DNA of 64,000 nucleotides from Spinacia oleracea (lineage: Eukaryota > Streptophyta > Magnoliopsida > Caryophyllales > Amaranthaceae). The stretch covers positions 85,689,141-85,753,140 of the forward strand of contig NC_079487.1 of NCBI RefSeq assembly GCF_020520425.1, written 5' to 3'. Position numbers and translations under genes: made by a program. The notes beneath the pieces were generated by a model. It was not told the DNA's origin and did no database searches. It saw nothing but the letters and a program-made list of their open reading frames with translations. Below are positions 1 through 9,655 of this stretch, in pieces (within the stretch, counting starts at the first letter, position 1; each line of letters opens with the position of its first letter).

Positions 1-256
1 GTCCTCCCATAAATCGGGATGAGATGCTGAAAGTTGTACAAGGCCACTCGGAGAGCTAGAAACTGTAAAATGCATGGTCGTGCTCAGATGAATCATAGGC
101 TATGATTATCTGTTTATTTGATCAGTTGAACAATGAAACCGAGAAACACCTCTGGACATAATAAGGGTGACAACTCTTACCTTATGTTCAAGAGCAAGCA
201 TCGAGCGACAAAGGAATTAGGAAATGCACACTTGTCCCTAAGGACAAGTGGGAGAC
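1..256 (+). mobile_element. Ty1/copia internal 3' tail with polypurine tract (element runs off left edge)
   Basis: This stretch is closely similar to 45026-45281, the region between pol and the 3' LTR in the complete copia element of this window. It ends in a purine-rich tract (AAGTGGGAGA, about 247-255) directly before the LTR start, as expected for plus-strand priming. The rest of the element lies outside the window. No coding sequence is present. Confidence 0.9.
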
Positions 257-1684
257 TGAAGGAAATAATGCCCTTGGTCCAAGTATGCATATAATATTAA
301 GTCTAATAAATGCGGTTCAGTATTAATTGACAAGTTAATAATTCAGTGAGATCAAGTGAGCTGAATGCCTAGCTAGAGGCCGCTTCAGTTCAAGTGGAAT
401 TAATGATATTAATCCACAACTTACTCTTGACTGAACCCGTAGGGTCACACAAATAGTACGTAAACGGATCAAGTATTTAATGGCATTAAATACTCCATCT
501 ATGGATATTCGGAATCGACGGATCTTGGTTTCAGTGGGAGCTGAGATCGTCATAAGCAAGAAATGAATACTCCGGAAACGATGATATTGCCGGAAACGGA
601 AATATGGATCGTATCGGAAATATGAATATTATCCAAGTCGTAGATGTTGCCGGAAACGGAATCATGGTACGTATCGGAAAATGTTAATGGAAATGGAAAT
701 ATTGCCGGAATCGGAAATATTGCCGGAAACGGAAATATTGTCAGAATCGGAAAATATTATCAGAATCGGAAAATAATTCCGGAATCGGAAATATTAAATA
801 TTTGTTCGAAACGGAAATTAATTCCGGAATCGGAAATATTAAATATTGTTCGTATCGGAAATGAATTCCGGACCCGGGAATTTAATCGGAAGCGCATCGT
901 ACGAATTATCATCGGACGAGGCTTGCTAGACGAAGGCCCAGCACAAAGCCAGGCCCGCGCCCAGCAAACCAAGCGCCCAACACGAAGGCCACAGCCTCGC
1001 CAGACCCAGCGCAAGGCCGGGCCCAGCAAGGCTGCAGGCGCGCGCGGGCTGTATGCTCGTGGGCTGCGAGGCAGCGCGGGCTGCATGCTCGTGGGCTTCG
1101 AGGCAGCGCACACTCGTGTGGGCCGCAAGGCCTGCGCGGGTGCGTGCGTCCCTCGTGGTCGTGCGACACTCGTGTTCGTAACGAATCCTAATCCTATCGG
1201 AATTCGTGCAATGATTAAATCCTAATCCTAATAGATTAAATTTATTATTTAGAGTTCAAATAGGATTCTAATTAATAAATCCATATCCTAGTAGGATTAT
1301 AATTCCTTTTCATAAACTCTATAAATATAGGCCTAGGGTCACATATTTAACAGAAGATTATTGAAGTATTCAAGGTAAGATTTTTAAGCAAAAAATCAGC
1401 CAAACACTTGCAACCTATTAGCCGAAAATCCTAGTAACCTTAAGGGCGATTCTAGTTGGTCAAGCTTAAGGAGGATCCGGACGTGCTGTGGACTATCTAC
1501 GGAGGGACGACACTTGGAGTCCTAAAGACTTGTTCTTGTTCGGTTCGGGCGCAGCTAGGGAGGGCACGCAACAAAGTGTATGCATCTGAATTATGCTAAA
1601 TGATTATGTGTAAATAATATGTTTCCTGGCTTTATGGTTTTTTCCGCATGATTTATGTTTTGTCATATGTATCATAACCTAACA
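257..1684 (+). mobile_element. Ty1/copia 3' LTR
   Basis: The LTR begins TGAAGGAAAT and ends CCTAACA (TG...CA). It is homologous over its length to the LTR pair at 36167 and 45282. It is 1,428 bp against 1,374 bp for those two, because the sub-repeat and GC-rich parts differ. A TATA-like TATAAATA lies near 1320, and an array of the CGGAAATATT sub-repeat occupies about 580-870. The next five bases (ATTAA, 1685-1689) should be the target duplication, but the left end is outside the window. Open frames inside the LTR are repeat shadows. Confidence 0.9.
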
Positions 1685-1686
1685 AT

Positions 1687-1951
1687 TAAACATCGACTTA
1701 ATATTATATGTGATACTCTGGTTGATGTCTGTTATCGTTCTGGGATCTCTGCGGGTAAAGAGGTTGATATTGGATTGTGTGGGGGAGACAACAAACCTCT
1801 ACGTCCAGAAGACATGTTACTCTGCACATGGGATGGGGGGCATGATGTGTGTGTGAACTTGATTGGGTCGCCGCCTCTGACGCAATTTGGGATGATTGAG
1901 TTTGTGTCTGGTCGTGTTGTGATCGATGTGACGCATCGTAAACGGGTCTAG
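1687..1951 (+). pseudogene. Fragment 1 of plant reverse-transcriptase-like family, C-terminal region
   Basis: The frame reads with motifs DTLVDVCYRSG, GKEVDIGL, KPLRPEDMLL, CTWDGGHDVCV and PPLTQFGM. From memory these match the C-terminal part of a widespread plant family annotated as reverse-transcriptase-like. There the motif is usually close to SWDGGxDVCVDLTGSSPLTQTGM. The fragment starts right at the copia LTR edge and stops at HRKRV, so both ends are lost. The C-terminal region of that family is not assigned a secure function. It is non-functional here. Family membership is recollection plus motif reading, not a search. Confidence 0.6.
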
Positions 1952-2133
1952 TATCAAGATAAATATACGACAATTGAGTACGGTTATTATAATTATTAGT
2001 ATTAATTTTTGTAGTGTTTCAAGTTTGTTTACTACATATTGCCTCCGATTGTATAATATAAAAAAAATTATTATTATAATAAGGGGTGAAAGCTGTTTCT
2101 AGACTCTCATCCAACCTTATGTAAATGTTTACA

Positions 2134-2202
2134 CGTTAATAAAATAATAATAATAATAATAATTATAATTATTATTATTATTATCATTATTATTATTATT
2201 TG
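2134..2202. repeat. AT-rich trinucleotide microsatellite (TAA/TTA)
   Basis: A run of TAA units passes directly into a run of ATT units, making a partly self-complementary microsatellite. Confidence 0.9.
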
Positions 2203-2265
2203 GTGCTTGATATTATTTTTGATATTTTCTCTAAAGTGGGGATGGTGGTGCTTTAGGAGGCTCCC

Positions 2266-2571
2266 ATGGGCTTCCTCTTAAAGGCTGAGAAGGATCTTAA
2301 GTCTGTCGACCGTTTATTATTTAATTGGTACCGGGATAAGGTTGCATGTTTGGATGTGACCGACATCTCTCCGTTTTCTAGTATGGGTGTGAGCTCTTGG
2401 GCTCCTAGGATGGCCCTGCACAATGGTATGAAGGAGAAAAAGAAGAAGTATGCATCCAAATGTGAGGAGAACGGTTACAAGTTCATCCCTTTTGATTTCT
2501 CTATGTTCAGGGAATTGGATAATGAAGCTTTGGGCACGCTGTCACATATCAAGTCTCTCTCTAACAGTCAC
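2266..2571 (+). pseudogene. Fragment 2 of the same reverse-transcriptase-like family
   Basis: The frame carries ACLDVTDISPFSSMGVSSWA, then KKKKYASKCEENGYKFIPF and ELDNEALGTLSHIKS. This aligns with fragment 1 (CVNLIGSPPLTQFGM...HRKRV) in the region where they overlap, so it is a second, divergent copy and not the continuation of fragment 1. It extends further toward the C-terminus of the family. The frame then runs into a microsatellite, which supplies an artefactual poly-Val/Leu/Ile tail. It has no own start or stop and is a pseudogene fragment. Confidence 0.6.
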
Positions 2572-2574
2572 TCT

Positions 2575-2576
2575 AC

Positions 2577-2625
<49 letters not shown>

Positions 2626-2650
2626 CTACTACTACTACTACTACTACTAC

Positions 2651-2684
<34 letters not shown>

Positions 2685-2686
2685 CA
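2575..2686. repeat. Compound microsatellite (GTA)n(CTA)n(ATA)n with hairpin potential
   Basis: About 17 GTA units invert at GTAGTACTAC into about 9 CTA units, followed by about 11 AAT units. The GTA and CTA blocks are reverse complements, so the strand can fold on itself. Confidence 0.95.
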
Positions 2687-2689
2687 CCC

Positions 2690-3828
2690 AAAATGTAATA
2701 ATCATTTTATCATATCTTGTCTGGTCTTATTTTTTCTGATTTGATTTGATATGAACTTTTTTTTATGATCTAATATGATTTGGTCTGATCCTATCTTATA
2801 TGAAATAAGTAGTAAGATACTAAAATAAGATGAACTAAATAGGGCCTAAGTACGTGATAATTGAATAATCGTACGTACAATCCATTACTCAAATGGAGTA
2901 TACTTCTACAATAGCGACTGTTAACTTATACATAGTACGATACGGAGTATGGAGTATTAAATTCTTAAGATTTCAAGTGTTGCTCCATGTCCTTTATTGT
3001 CGCTTAATTATTATTTTAATTTTTTTTGAAGTAAAATTAGTGCATTAATAAAATATTCATACGACATCTATAATAGAATCCAAAACTAATAAATACAAAA
3101 CAATTTGGATCAAACTAAATTCTAATCCGGCAAAATTACGATCGTAGTGGTTGAGATCTGACAATGATGAATACCCTCTTTCACATTGGTGTTTGATATA
3201 GTCTTCAACGATGGGGTCTTTATATCTGCTGCAGTTTTGAGGTTGAATTAAATTCGATTCAATTTATTGTATACGTAGAACTGACATTTGTTGTAACACT
3301 ACACAAATCTTCATCAATAAATCAACTTTTCATGCGAAATTCAAACCATAGCCCATACTTAAGGAGATAGAAAAAACCCAATAAATGGGTAAAGAAGCAC
3401 TCCAATAGAGAGATAATAGAGTTCTTATTCCAAACATGAAATCAAAAGTTAGAAGAAAAAAATAACAAGAAAGAAAAGAGGCTTCCCATCAATCTAATGG
3501 TTGGTGGTTCCCTTTGAAAATTAGGGTTTTAAAGGAGGAAGAGAGAAAAATGGAGTTTAATTTATTGTCGCTTAATTAAGTTATCGATATTATTATATTA
3601 TCGTATTAAAATTTGTGATTGTCATAACAAGTAACAACTCGATTATTACGCGATTTATATAATGGCTGAATAAGGAGCAACGTAGTCGCACAAAAAGCTT
3701 TTGTATTGAGTATATGTAAATGGAAGACAAAGGGCCACAAGCTTGTTTGACTTTTGTCCTTGATTTATGCGTGGACAAGGAGAAGGTAAATACTATATAC
3801 TTTGTATGTGTTTACCATCATATATTCC
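2690..3828. other. AT-rich intergenic DNA, nothing recognised
   Basis: No supported gene, RNA or element boundary is seen. The only open frame above 60 codons (minus, 3593-3778) has no recognisable motif. Confidence 0.6.
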
Positions 3829-3951
3829 CAATGGTCATTAATGCACGATGATGAAAGACAAAAGTTTTAATCCTTTTTTTTCATTGCTAAAAAAATTAAT
3901 GTCATGTTATCTACCACATCAACTGCAACATCACAGGGTTACTAATCCTAA

Positions 3952-4882
3952 GGACTCGCCTTGATCAAGGGTAAAGGAGGGGAATGAATAAGGGAGTAAT
4001 TAATTTCCTGCCATTTTTGGAGGATTGGGTTGAGGGAGAAATGGTCAGGAATAATCTATTCCACCCATTTAGGGGGTAAATTATTACTCTAGCCCCCCTA
4101 GAGTAACAATCTCCCCCGATAAAATTCTTCATCTCTGATCACCATAAATTTCCTCTATCAAGACATCGTCATCAGAAAAACTCCATCATCTCCGACAGAT
4201 CTACAAATTTACTTTCTCTCACCCCTTCTAGCTTTAGTTGTTTGCAGATCTACAAATTTTGGTGAAGTTAACGGAAAAATAATTGCCACAGTTGATCTAA
4301 GCCATGAAATTCGCACATGACAATGTCATGAACATCAAATGCCGCATCTTTTATGGTGGTTGCCACCAGTTAATTTTCCATAAATGATGGTGCTAATTAG
4401 ATTACATCAATTGTTGGAAAGGAAGATAATTGTATCTCTATCTCTCTCCTCTAACTCTCTTTTCCTTCTCATCTATCTTTTCTATTACTCTCCTTTATCT
4501 CCCTCAACTAGAAAAAACCACTTTCTCTCTCCTTCACTCGATTAAATTTTTGTAGATCTACAAAATTTGGTGAGAAGATTGGCAAAACTATCGACATCGT
4601 TAATTATAATCTTGAATTCCGCCCAAATTGATGTCATCGTCTACCAATAATAACAGAGTAGGGTGACGGCGCCACCATGGATGGTGGCTTACGGCTATTG
4701 AGTTTCACCATTGATATTCAATGAAGAAAAATAAAAATTGACAACATGTTTTTTGGGTAGTAATTATTTCTCAAATGCCAAACTTAGAAAATATCGCACC
4801 ATCCCCTTAAGTAATACCCCAGTACAATTTTCTCCATTAGATTTTACTCCTGTAATTTGCTCAAGGCAATCCAGACAACCCC
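3952..4882. mobile_element. Harbinger-like MITE, 931 bp, with empty site known
   Basis: The paralogous copy B reads straight through this point (CTAAGGGTTAA near 55361). Copy A instead has TAA, then 931 bp, then TAA. The 3-bp TAA target duplication and G-rich ends fit PIF/Harbinger elements: the right end reads GGGGTTGTCTGGATTGCC on the minus strand. The terminal repeats are imperfect: GGACTCGCCTTGA on the left against GGGGTTGTCTGGATTGCCTTGA on the right, consistent with a small deletion at the left. There is no transposase frame, so it is non-autonomous. Confidence 0.75.
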
Positions 4883-5274
4883 TAAGGGTTAATAGTACAT
4901 TTTTCCTCAATTCCTAAAAAATTAAGATACATAGAAATTGAAAATACAAGGAAAACTATAACTTACCAAATACAACCAAACAATACGTAAAAAGTAGTTT
5001 TGCCCCACAGTTAACAACATCCCCGTTTATTTTCGCACGCGAGGGAGTATGAAAATTTTAAAACTCTCTCCAAAGTTTCAACTTTTTTTCCATGTCTGAA
5101 AATTTAAGTTCCACTTTTTTCCAACTCATGACAAGCCTGAATTTTAAAACTCACTACAAAGTTCATAATCTTTCCAACTCATTACAAGGGAAGAAGAATA
5201 GAGTACATCATACACTTCACCATTTTTGACACCACACTTCACAACGTACATGAACAAGGGGCCAGGATTTGCTA

Positions 5275-5400
5275 ATGAATGGGGAACTTGATGTAGAAAA
5301 GCTTCTTCAACTCGAGCAAGAATCTGTCTGGAACTCAGATCTGCATCCAGAGCTTAATGAGTATGACATCGATTCACTTTCCAACATAAATTCCAAATGA
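5275..5400 (+). CDS. Small conserved acidic ORF, copy A (41 aa, unknown)
   Basis: ATG to TGA gives a 41-residue acidic peptide beginning MNGELDVEKLLQLEQ and containing NSDLHPELNE and DIDSLSN. The paralogous segment at 55797-55922 has the same frame, also 41 residues, open from ATG to a different stop codon despite many substitutions. I do not recognise the family. An acidic N-terminal exon of a transposase (the segment leads to mariner sequence) is one possibility. Translation is not shown. Confidence 0.35.
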   Translation: MNGELDVEKLLQLEQESVWNSDLHPELNEYDIDSLSNINSK

Positions 5401-5793
5401 GACTATTATAGAAATAAAAAAAAGTTGTAATAACTTTTGAACTACAGATAAGTATCGAGCACACATTGTACAAAAAAGTTATTAAGGAAAACCGGAGGAA
5501 AAAAGGTTCCTAGCTAGAGGAGTAATTATGGAAGAACAGTTTATTGTGGTGTTTGTAGGACCACAATCCATATAATCTGGCAGATGCTAAGAAACAGATG
5601 GGAAGGGGGACTCTTATTAATGTTTACAGCAAAAAAATTGGCAAATGTGGCAGAAAATGCAAGGGATTTTGACTTAGAATTACTGATGGGTGTATGTGTT
5701 AAGAAATGAACCACAAGTCCACAACAATGGCACGATCTGTGGCCTTATGAATGTCTCATTCAACTTATACAGTGTGGACAGTTAAGGGCACAT

Positions 5794-6651
5794 TGTCACG
5801 TGCTGACTATTTTGCCTAGTCCCTTGGCCTAGTCACGCACCGTGCGCCACTCTCCAAGCCTCGATGCTTAGACGAGTCAGGCTTCCCCAACGATGGCACA
5901 AATCCTAGTGCCTAAGTTTACCTCGTAGCACGACTCCTTTATGCTAGAGATAGCAACGATTAGCTATGCACACACCCTTGGTGCCTAGCTAGTTGATTAC
6001 GACGCCCCTCGGTCGTAACACAATGAACACACAAGCTTGTCCCTCACTTGTATGCCCACACACTCGATTGACACTCTAAGTGCCTTGGATTTCCTTACTA
6101 CTCTCTAAGTGTAGAATGAAGGTTGAGTTGGAAGAGAACACAAGTGTTTTTGGAATGCTTTCTTGTATTGAACTCTCAACTTGAATGTACAAATGAGCCT
6201 TGGTTCCTATTTACAGGCCACCATCCCCTAAGTTTAGAATATTCACACTCTAAAATATTCTATACAATTCTTACAAGGAAATGCCTACAAATTTCTATAA
6301 CGTTCCCACCTCCAAGGGAACTTCCTATACAAGGAGGTACCTAAACCCTTCTAGATATTTACACAAACATTCAAGATAGTTCTAGAATATACCTATCTAG
6401 AACATTCAAGCTCCACCCATGCTAGAATGCTCAAGAACACCGTAGAACATTCTAGAACCTTCTAGAACCTTCCGGGCCCATCCGCTACTGTTCTGCTGCG
6501 TGTGGGCCTTTATGGGCCTAATATGGAAAATCCGGCCAAACCATCATCTTTATTGGCCCAAAATTGGTGGGACCCCCAAGTTTCAGCCCAAACGGTTATC
6601 GTTTGGCCCACCAAATGGCCCATGCGATGGTGAGAGAGACGACCCGTGACA
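5794..6651 (-). mobile_element. 3' LTR (minus) of the gypsy-like element
   Basis: This is 858 bp with TG...CA ends on the minus strand (TGTCACGGG...GCACGTGACA). Bases 6110-6651 align with 7911-8452. Bases 5794-6109 have no counterpart because the other LTR is truncated. The TATA-like motif of the other copy is changed here (TATTTACA at about 6208). Confidence 0.75.
6444..6473. promoter_or_regulatory. Six-unit heat-shock element in LTR
   Basis: GAA at 6445, TTC at 6450, GAA at 6455, TTC at 6460, GAA at 6465 and TTC at 6470 form six alternating nGAAn pentamers at exact 5-bp spacing. This is the consensus binding array for heat-shock factors. Further GAAnnTTC pairs lie at about 6238, 6385 and 6400. 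Heat response is inferred from sequence only. Confidence 0.7.
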
Positions 6652-7752
6652 TTCTCCCCCATCCAAATTCTTGACGCCCTCGTCAAGACGCCTTGTTGCA
6701 CGTGCCCGCGACCCGTCCAACTTGTCCTTGATGTCGATGTCCTTCTGTCGCTGCACGACCCCAATCATGGGCACCATGCCCATGCGATAGGCAGCCTGCC
6801 TATCTCCCTTGTTCCGCCCACGGAATATCTGATGATGCCTTGCCCCCAACATCGATTTTTCGACCCATCCTCGGACCGAACCTTGAAGCTTTTCCAGTAA
6901 CGCCCATGTTTCTCTCAAGGAAGAGATTCTTGTGCCCACTTCCTTGTCTTGTGCGAGACGAATTTCGCACTCGCTCCCCTTGTGTGTGATGGATAACACA
7001 CCATCACCCACCTTAAAAGGCTCTATGGTGCGAAGGAACTTCATACCCAGCACCACATCCTCACCCTCAATGTCGACCACCAAGAAGTCGACTTTTCCCG
7101 TCCACTTTCCCAAGCGGATTGGAACATTCCACGCTCTTCCATACACCGGCGTGGTCCCCGAGTTGATGACCTTCATCTTGCCATCGACTTTGGTGAACTT
7201 CACCCCTAACTTCTTCGCTTCCCGCCGCGCAAGAAAGTTGTGAGATGCCCCCGTATCCACGAGCACTCGACTCGGTTCCTCGTTCACCACTCCATTTACG
7301 ACCATCAAGTTTCCACCTCGCTTGATTCCCGTTCTCTGATTCGACGTGGGTGTCATCTCCCGTGACACGACCATCTTTTTAGGCCTACTGTCCACGCCCT
7401 CATCATTTGTCGTGGGTGCCAACTCCCGTGGCACGACCTTCTCCCGAGGCCTTCTGTCCACGACCCCCATTATTGTCGAGGGTGCCTCCTTGTACGGCCC
7501 TTCCTCGACCCCATCATTGAGGAGTCTAACATTTGCGACCTGAGCCTCCTCGCCCAAGTGAATCGCCCATTGCCGTCCATCGGTTAATGACTCCTCCCCC
7601 GTTGTGGCTTTGATGGCACTCAATATTTTTCGTTGTGGGCAAGCCTTAGCCATGTGCGATCCTTCGCAAATGAAACACTTTATTGGCTTGAAAGACTTAC
7701 CTCCTTTGCGACCATCCCCATTGGGCAGGGCTAGGTCCTTGCCATGAGCCAC
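6583..7752 (-). pseudogene. Gypsy-type gag C-terminus and aspartic protease
   Basis: The frame has a plant gypsy zinc knuckle, CFICEGSHMAKAC (C26-x2-C29-x3-H33-x4-C38), which binds RNA in Gag. A retropepsin-like core follows with VLVDTGASHNFL (catalytic Asp166) and VVLGMKFL near residue 235. The gag frame continues upstream of the ATG toward 7910 with at least one stop. Downstream the frame runs through the polypurine tract into the LTR, so the last 25-30 residues are not protein of the original polyprotein. The N-terminal half of Gag and all pol enzymes after protease are missing. Overlapping open frames on the plus strand are shadows. Confidence 0.75.
6652..6663 (-). other. Polypurine tract of gypsy-like element
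   Basis: GATGGGGGAGAA on the minus strand abuts the LTR start TGTCACGGG and fixes the element's orientation. Confidence 0.75.
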
Positions 7753-7910
7753 GTGGTTAGCCCTCTTTTGGCGAACCCCCTCGCCATATTGGTCACCTTC
7801 CTCGACCTATTTCCCTTTGTGCTTGGACGACTTCCGAACCTCACTTCTCGGTCCTTCTCTTGTGACACCTCTCGCCACTGCTGCCTTGCACAACATTACA
7901 TCCGCCTTCT

Positions 7911-8452
7911 TGTAGAATGAAGGTTGAGTTGGAAGAGAACACAAGTGTTTTTGGAATGCTTTCTTGTATTGAACTCTCAACTTGAATGTACAAATGAGCC
8001 TTGGTGCCTATTTATAGGCCACCATCCCCTAAGTCTAGAATATTCACACTCTAGAATATTCTATACAATTCCTACAAGGAAATGCCTACAAGTTTCTAGA
8101 ACGTTCCCACCTCCAAGGGAACTTCCTATACAAGGAGGTACCTAGACCTTTCTAGATACTTACACAGACATTCAAGATAGTTCTAGAATATACCTATCTA
8201 AAACCTTCAAGCTCCACCCATGCTAGAATGCTCAAGAACACCGTGGAACATTCTAGAACCTTCCAGAACCTTCCGGGCCCATCCGCTACTGTTCTGCTAT
8301 GTGTGGGCCTTTATGGGCCTGATATGGAAAATCCGGCCAAACCGTCATCTTTATTGGCCAAAAACTGGTGGGACCCCCAAGTTTCAGCCCAAACGGTTAT
8401 CATTTGGCCCACCAAATGGCCCATGCGATGGTGAGAGAGACGATGTGTGACA
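7911..8452 (-). mobile_element. Truncated 5' LTR (minus), 542 of 858 bp
   Basis: It is homologous to 6110-6651. It retains the upstream regulatory part, including the heat-shock array and a TATA box (TATAAATA on the minus strand, 8009-8016). It ends abruptly at TGTAGAATG, where it joins gag coding sequence. Confidence 0.8.
8245..8274. promoter_or_regulatory. Six-unit heat-shock element, second LTR copy
   Basis: GAA/TTC pentamers stand at 8246, 8251, 8256, 8261, 8266 and 8271 with exact 5-bp phase. They lie about 235 bp upstream (minus direction) of the intact TATAAATA at 8009-8016, the expected promoter geometry. Confidence 0.7.
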
Positions 8453-9390
8453 ACATGCTAACCTTATCAAGCCTTCTCTTAAGCATACTCACAAAACACA
8501 AAGGGTATCCTATGTTCTAAGACATGTTATACCCGGAAATGTGCATACCTTACCTAAGTTTTTTTCCATGTATAATGGTGTTCATATTGATGAGAAGCGG
8601 TTTAATTACATGAGCAAAGAAACTCAACGGTACTTCTACCTATTTCCATGGAAGAAGATACTTATTTGGCTGTGCTCAAAGTAAAAAAAAATATCATTGG
8701 AAAAATAATGTTTATGGCAGCTTTGGCAAAGTCTTTGATCAATGGTGATAGGCTTGCATTACGGGATGGAAAGATTGGGATCTTTCCATTTACAGTAGAC
8801 ACTCCAGCCATAAGCAATTTAAAAAAGGTACCATATGGAGAAAAGGTCATCAGTCAATATCAAGATAAGTGTTTAAAAAAGGGCGAAGCTCTAGGGCAAA
8901 GCGCTTAATTAGGTCTAAGCGAAGCGTTTGTAAAATTTGTGAATAGTGTCAAAAGTCAAAGTATCCCTATTATTTCGAAACAGATGGAGTATATGCATAA
9001 TAGTAAAAAAAAAAACCTTTACTTCTTAAAAAGTGTGATCCACTTAGATGAAGCGCGAGTCTTGTGCTTAGGTTGTGGGACTCGTATCGCTTTAGTGCGC
9101 TTTGTGCTTTTTATACACCGATCAAGATTCGCCTTCAATATTCAAATGACTTATGCATATCAAACTCCCGACTTAAATGTGTTTCCCTTGGATTTTTTTA
9201 GGGCCATACAGTCCATACAACATATGGCTTTTCCATAAACAGTAGAAAACGATCTAGAGAAGGCAGTTGAAGATGCATGCACTAGTTTTGATTCTAACAT
9301 TCGAAATTAAGTACATCAAGAGGACAAGGTGTCCTAGGAAGAGGCCAAAAATCTGAACTACAAGTTAGTCAAATTCCTCTGAATATCTCC
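8453..9390 (+). pseudogene. Plant mariner-like (MLE) transposase pseudogene
   Basis: Scattered frames spell conserved plant mariner transposase blocks in order. MYNGVHIDEKRFNYMSKETQ (about 8570-8630) contains the HIDEKWF-type motif with the first catalytic Asp. IGKIMFMAALAK and DGKIGIFPFT (about 8696-8800) follow. After an interruption, TPDLNVFPLDFFRAIQSIQH lies at about 9160-9225. The block with the second catalytic Asp (QQDNARTH-type) is missing, replaced by a MITE-like insertion. Several frameshifts and stops are present. The enzyme would have cut and pasted TA-flanked elements; this copy is dead. Family recognition is from motif memory. Confidence 0.75.
8868..9115. mobile_element. MITE-like insertion inside mariner pseudogene
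   Basis: The left end (AAAAAGGGCGAAGC...) and the reverse complement of the right end (AAAAAGCACAAAGCGC) are similar. The interior is rich in AAGCG words. It lies between homologous parts of the transposase. No clear target duplication was found, so the ends are approximate. Confidence 0.4.
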
Positions 9391-9655
9391 AATGGAGTAG
9401 TGTGGAAAAAGCCCCCAGTCCACCTTATCCCATAAAAAAGCTAATAAAGTTACTTCATCCCACAATAGATCACGTGTGATAACAACACCATTAAAAATAT
9501 TCCACAAACCACAAAATTGTCATAATTGCATTTTGTGAAAGTTGATGTCAATGTCAATGTTCGCAAGACACTGACATTGATATTAATATGAGGTTTTCTG
9601 AGACTCTACCAGCTAGAGTCTTTGAAAACTATACCAAGGGTATAAAGGTAAATTC
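9391..9655. other. Intergenic, nothing recognised
   Basis: AT-rich sequence without a supported frame or repeat. Confidence 0.5.

Larger units (their letters stand above)
3829..5793. repeat. Duplicated segment, copy A
   Basis: The sequence from AATGGTCATTAATGC onward is paralogous to 55243-56283, apart from a MITE present only here (3952-4882). It includes the small conserved ORF and continues at 8453 after the gypsy-like insertion. In copy A it leads into a mariner transposase reading frame. The segment may therefore be part of a mariner element or DNA that travelled with it. The outer boundaries are not defined by clear inverted repeats. Confidence 0.8.
5794..8452 (-). mobile_element. Ty3/gypsy-like non-autonomous element, minus orientation, internally deleted
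   Basis: Copy B of the duplicated segment lacks this block (GGGAACATGTTAACC near 56260). Here 2,659 bp sit between ACAT (5790-5793) and ACAT (8453-8456). The ends are TGTCACG and GTGTGACA. On the minus strand the order is: truncated 5' LTR (8452-7911), gag C-terminus plus protease (7910-6652), polypurine tract GATGGGGGAGAA, then a full 3' LTR (6651-5794, 858 bp). Gag coding runs right up to the truncated LTR with no primer-binding site. A deletion has therefore fused mid-LTR to gag. Reverse transcriptase, RNase H and integrase are absent, so any mobility would depend on other elements. Confidence 0.8.

Noticed and set aside
2266..2739. 157-codon frame as a complete gene
   Set aside because: Its second half is translated microsatellite. 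Only the first part is a family fragment, and it lacks its own start and stop.
7911..8452. A complete 542-bp LTR pair (6110-6651 and 7911-8452) as the whole element
   Set aside because: The empty site in the paralogous copy shows the insertion begins at 5794 with matching TGTCAC/GTGACA ends, so the LTR is 858 bp and one copy is truncated.
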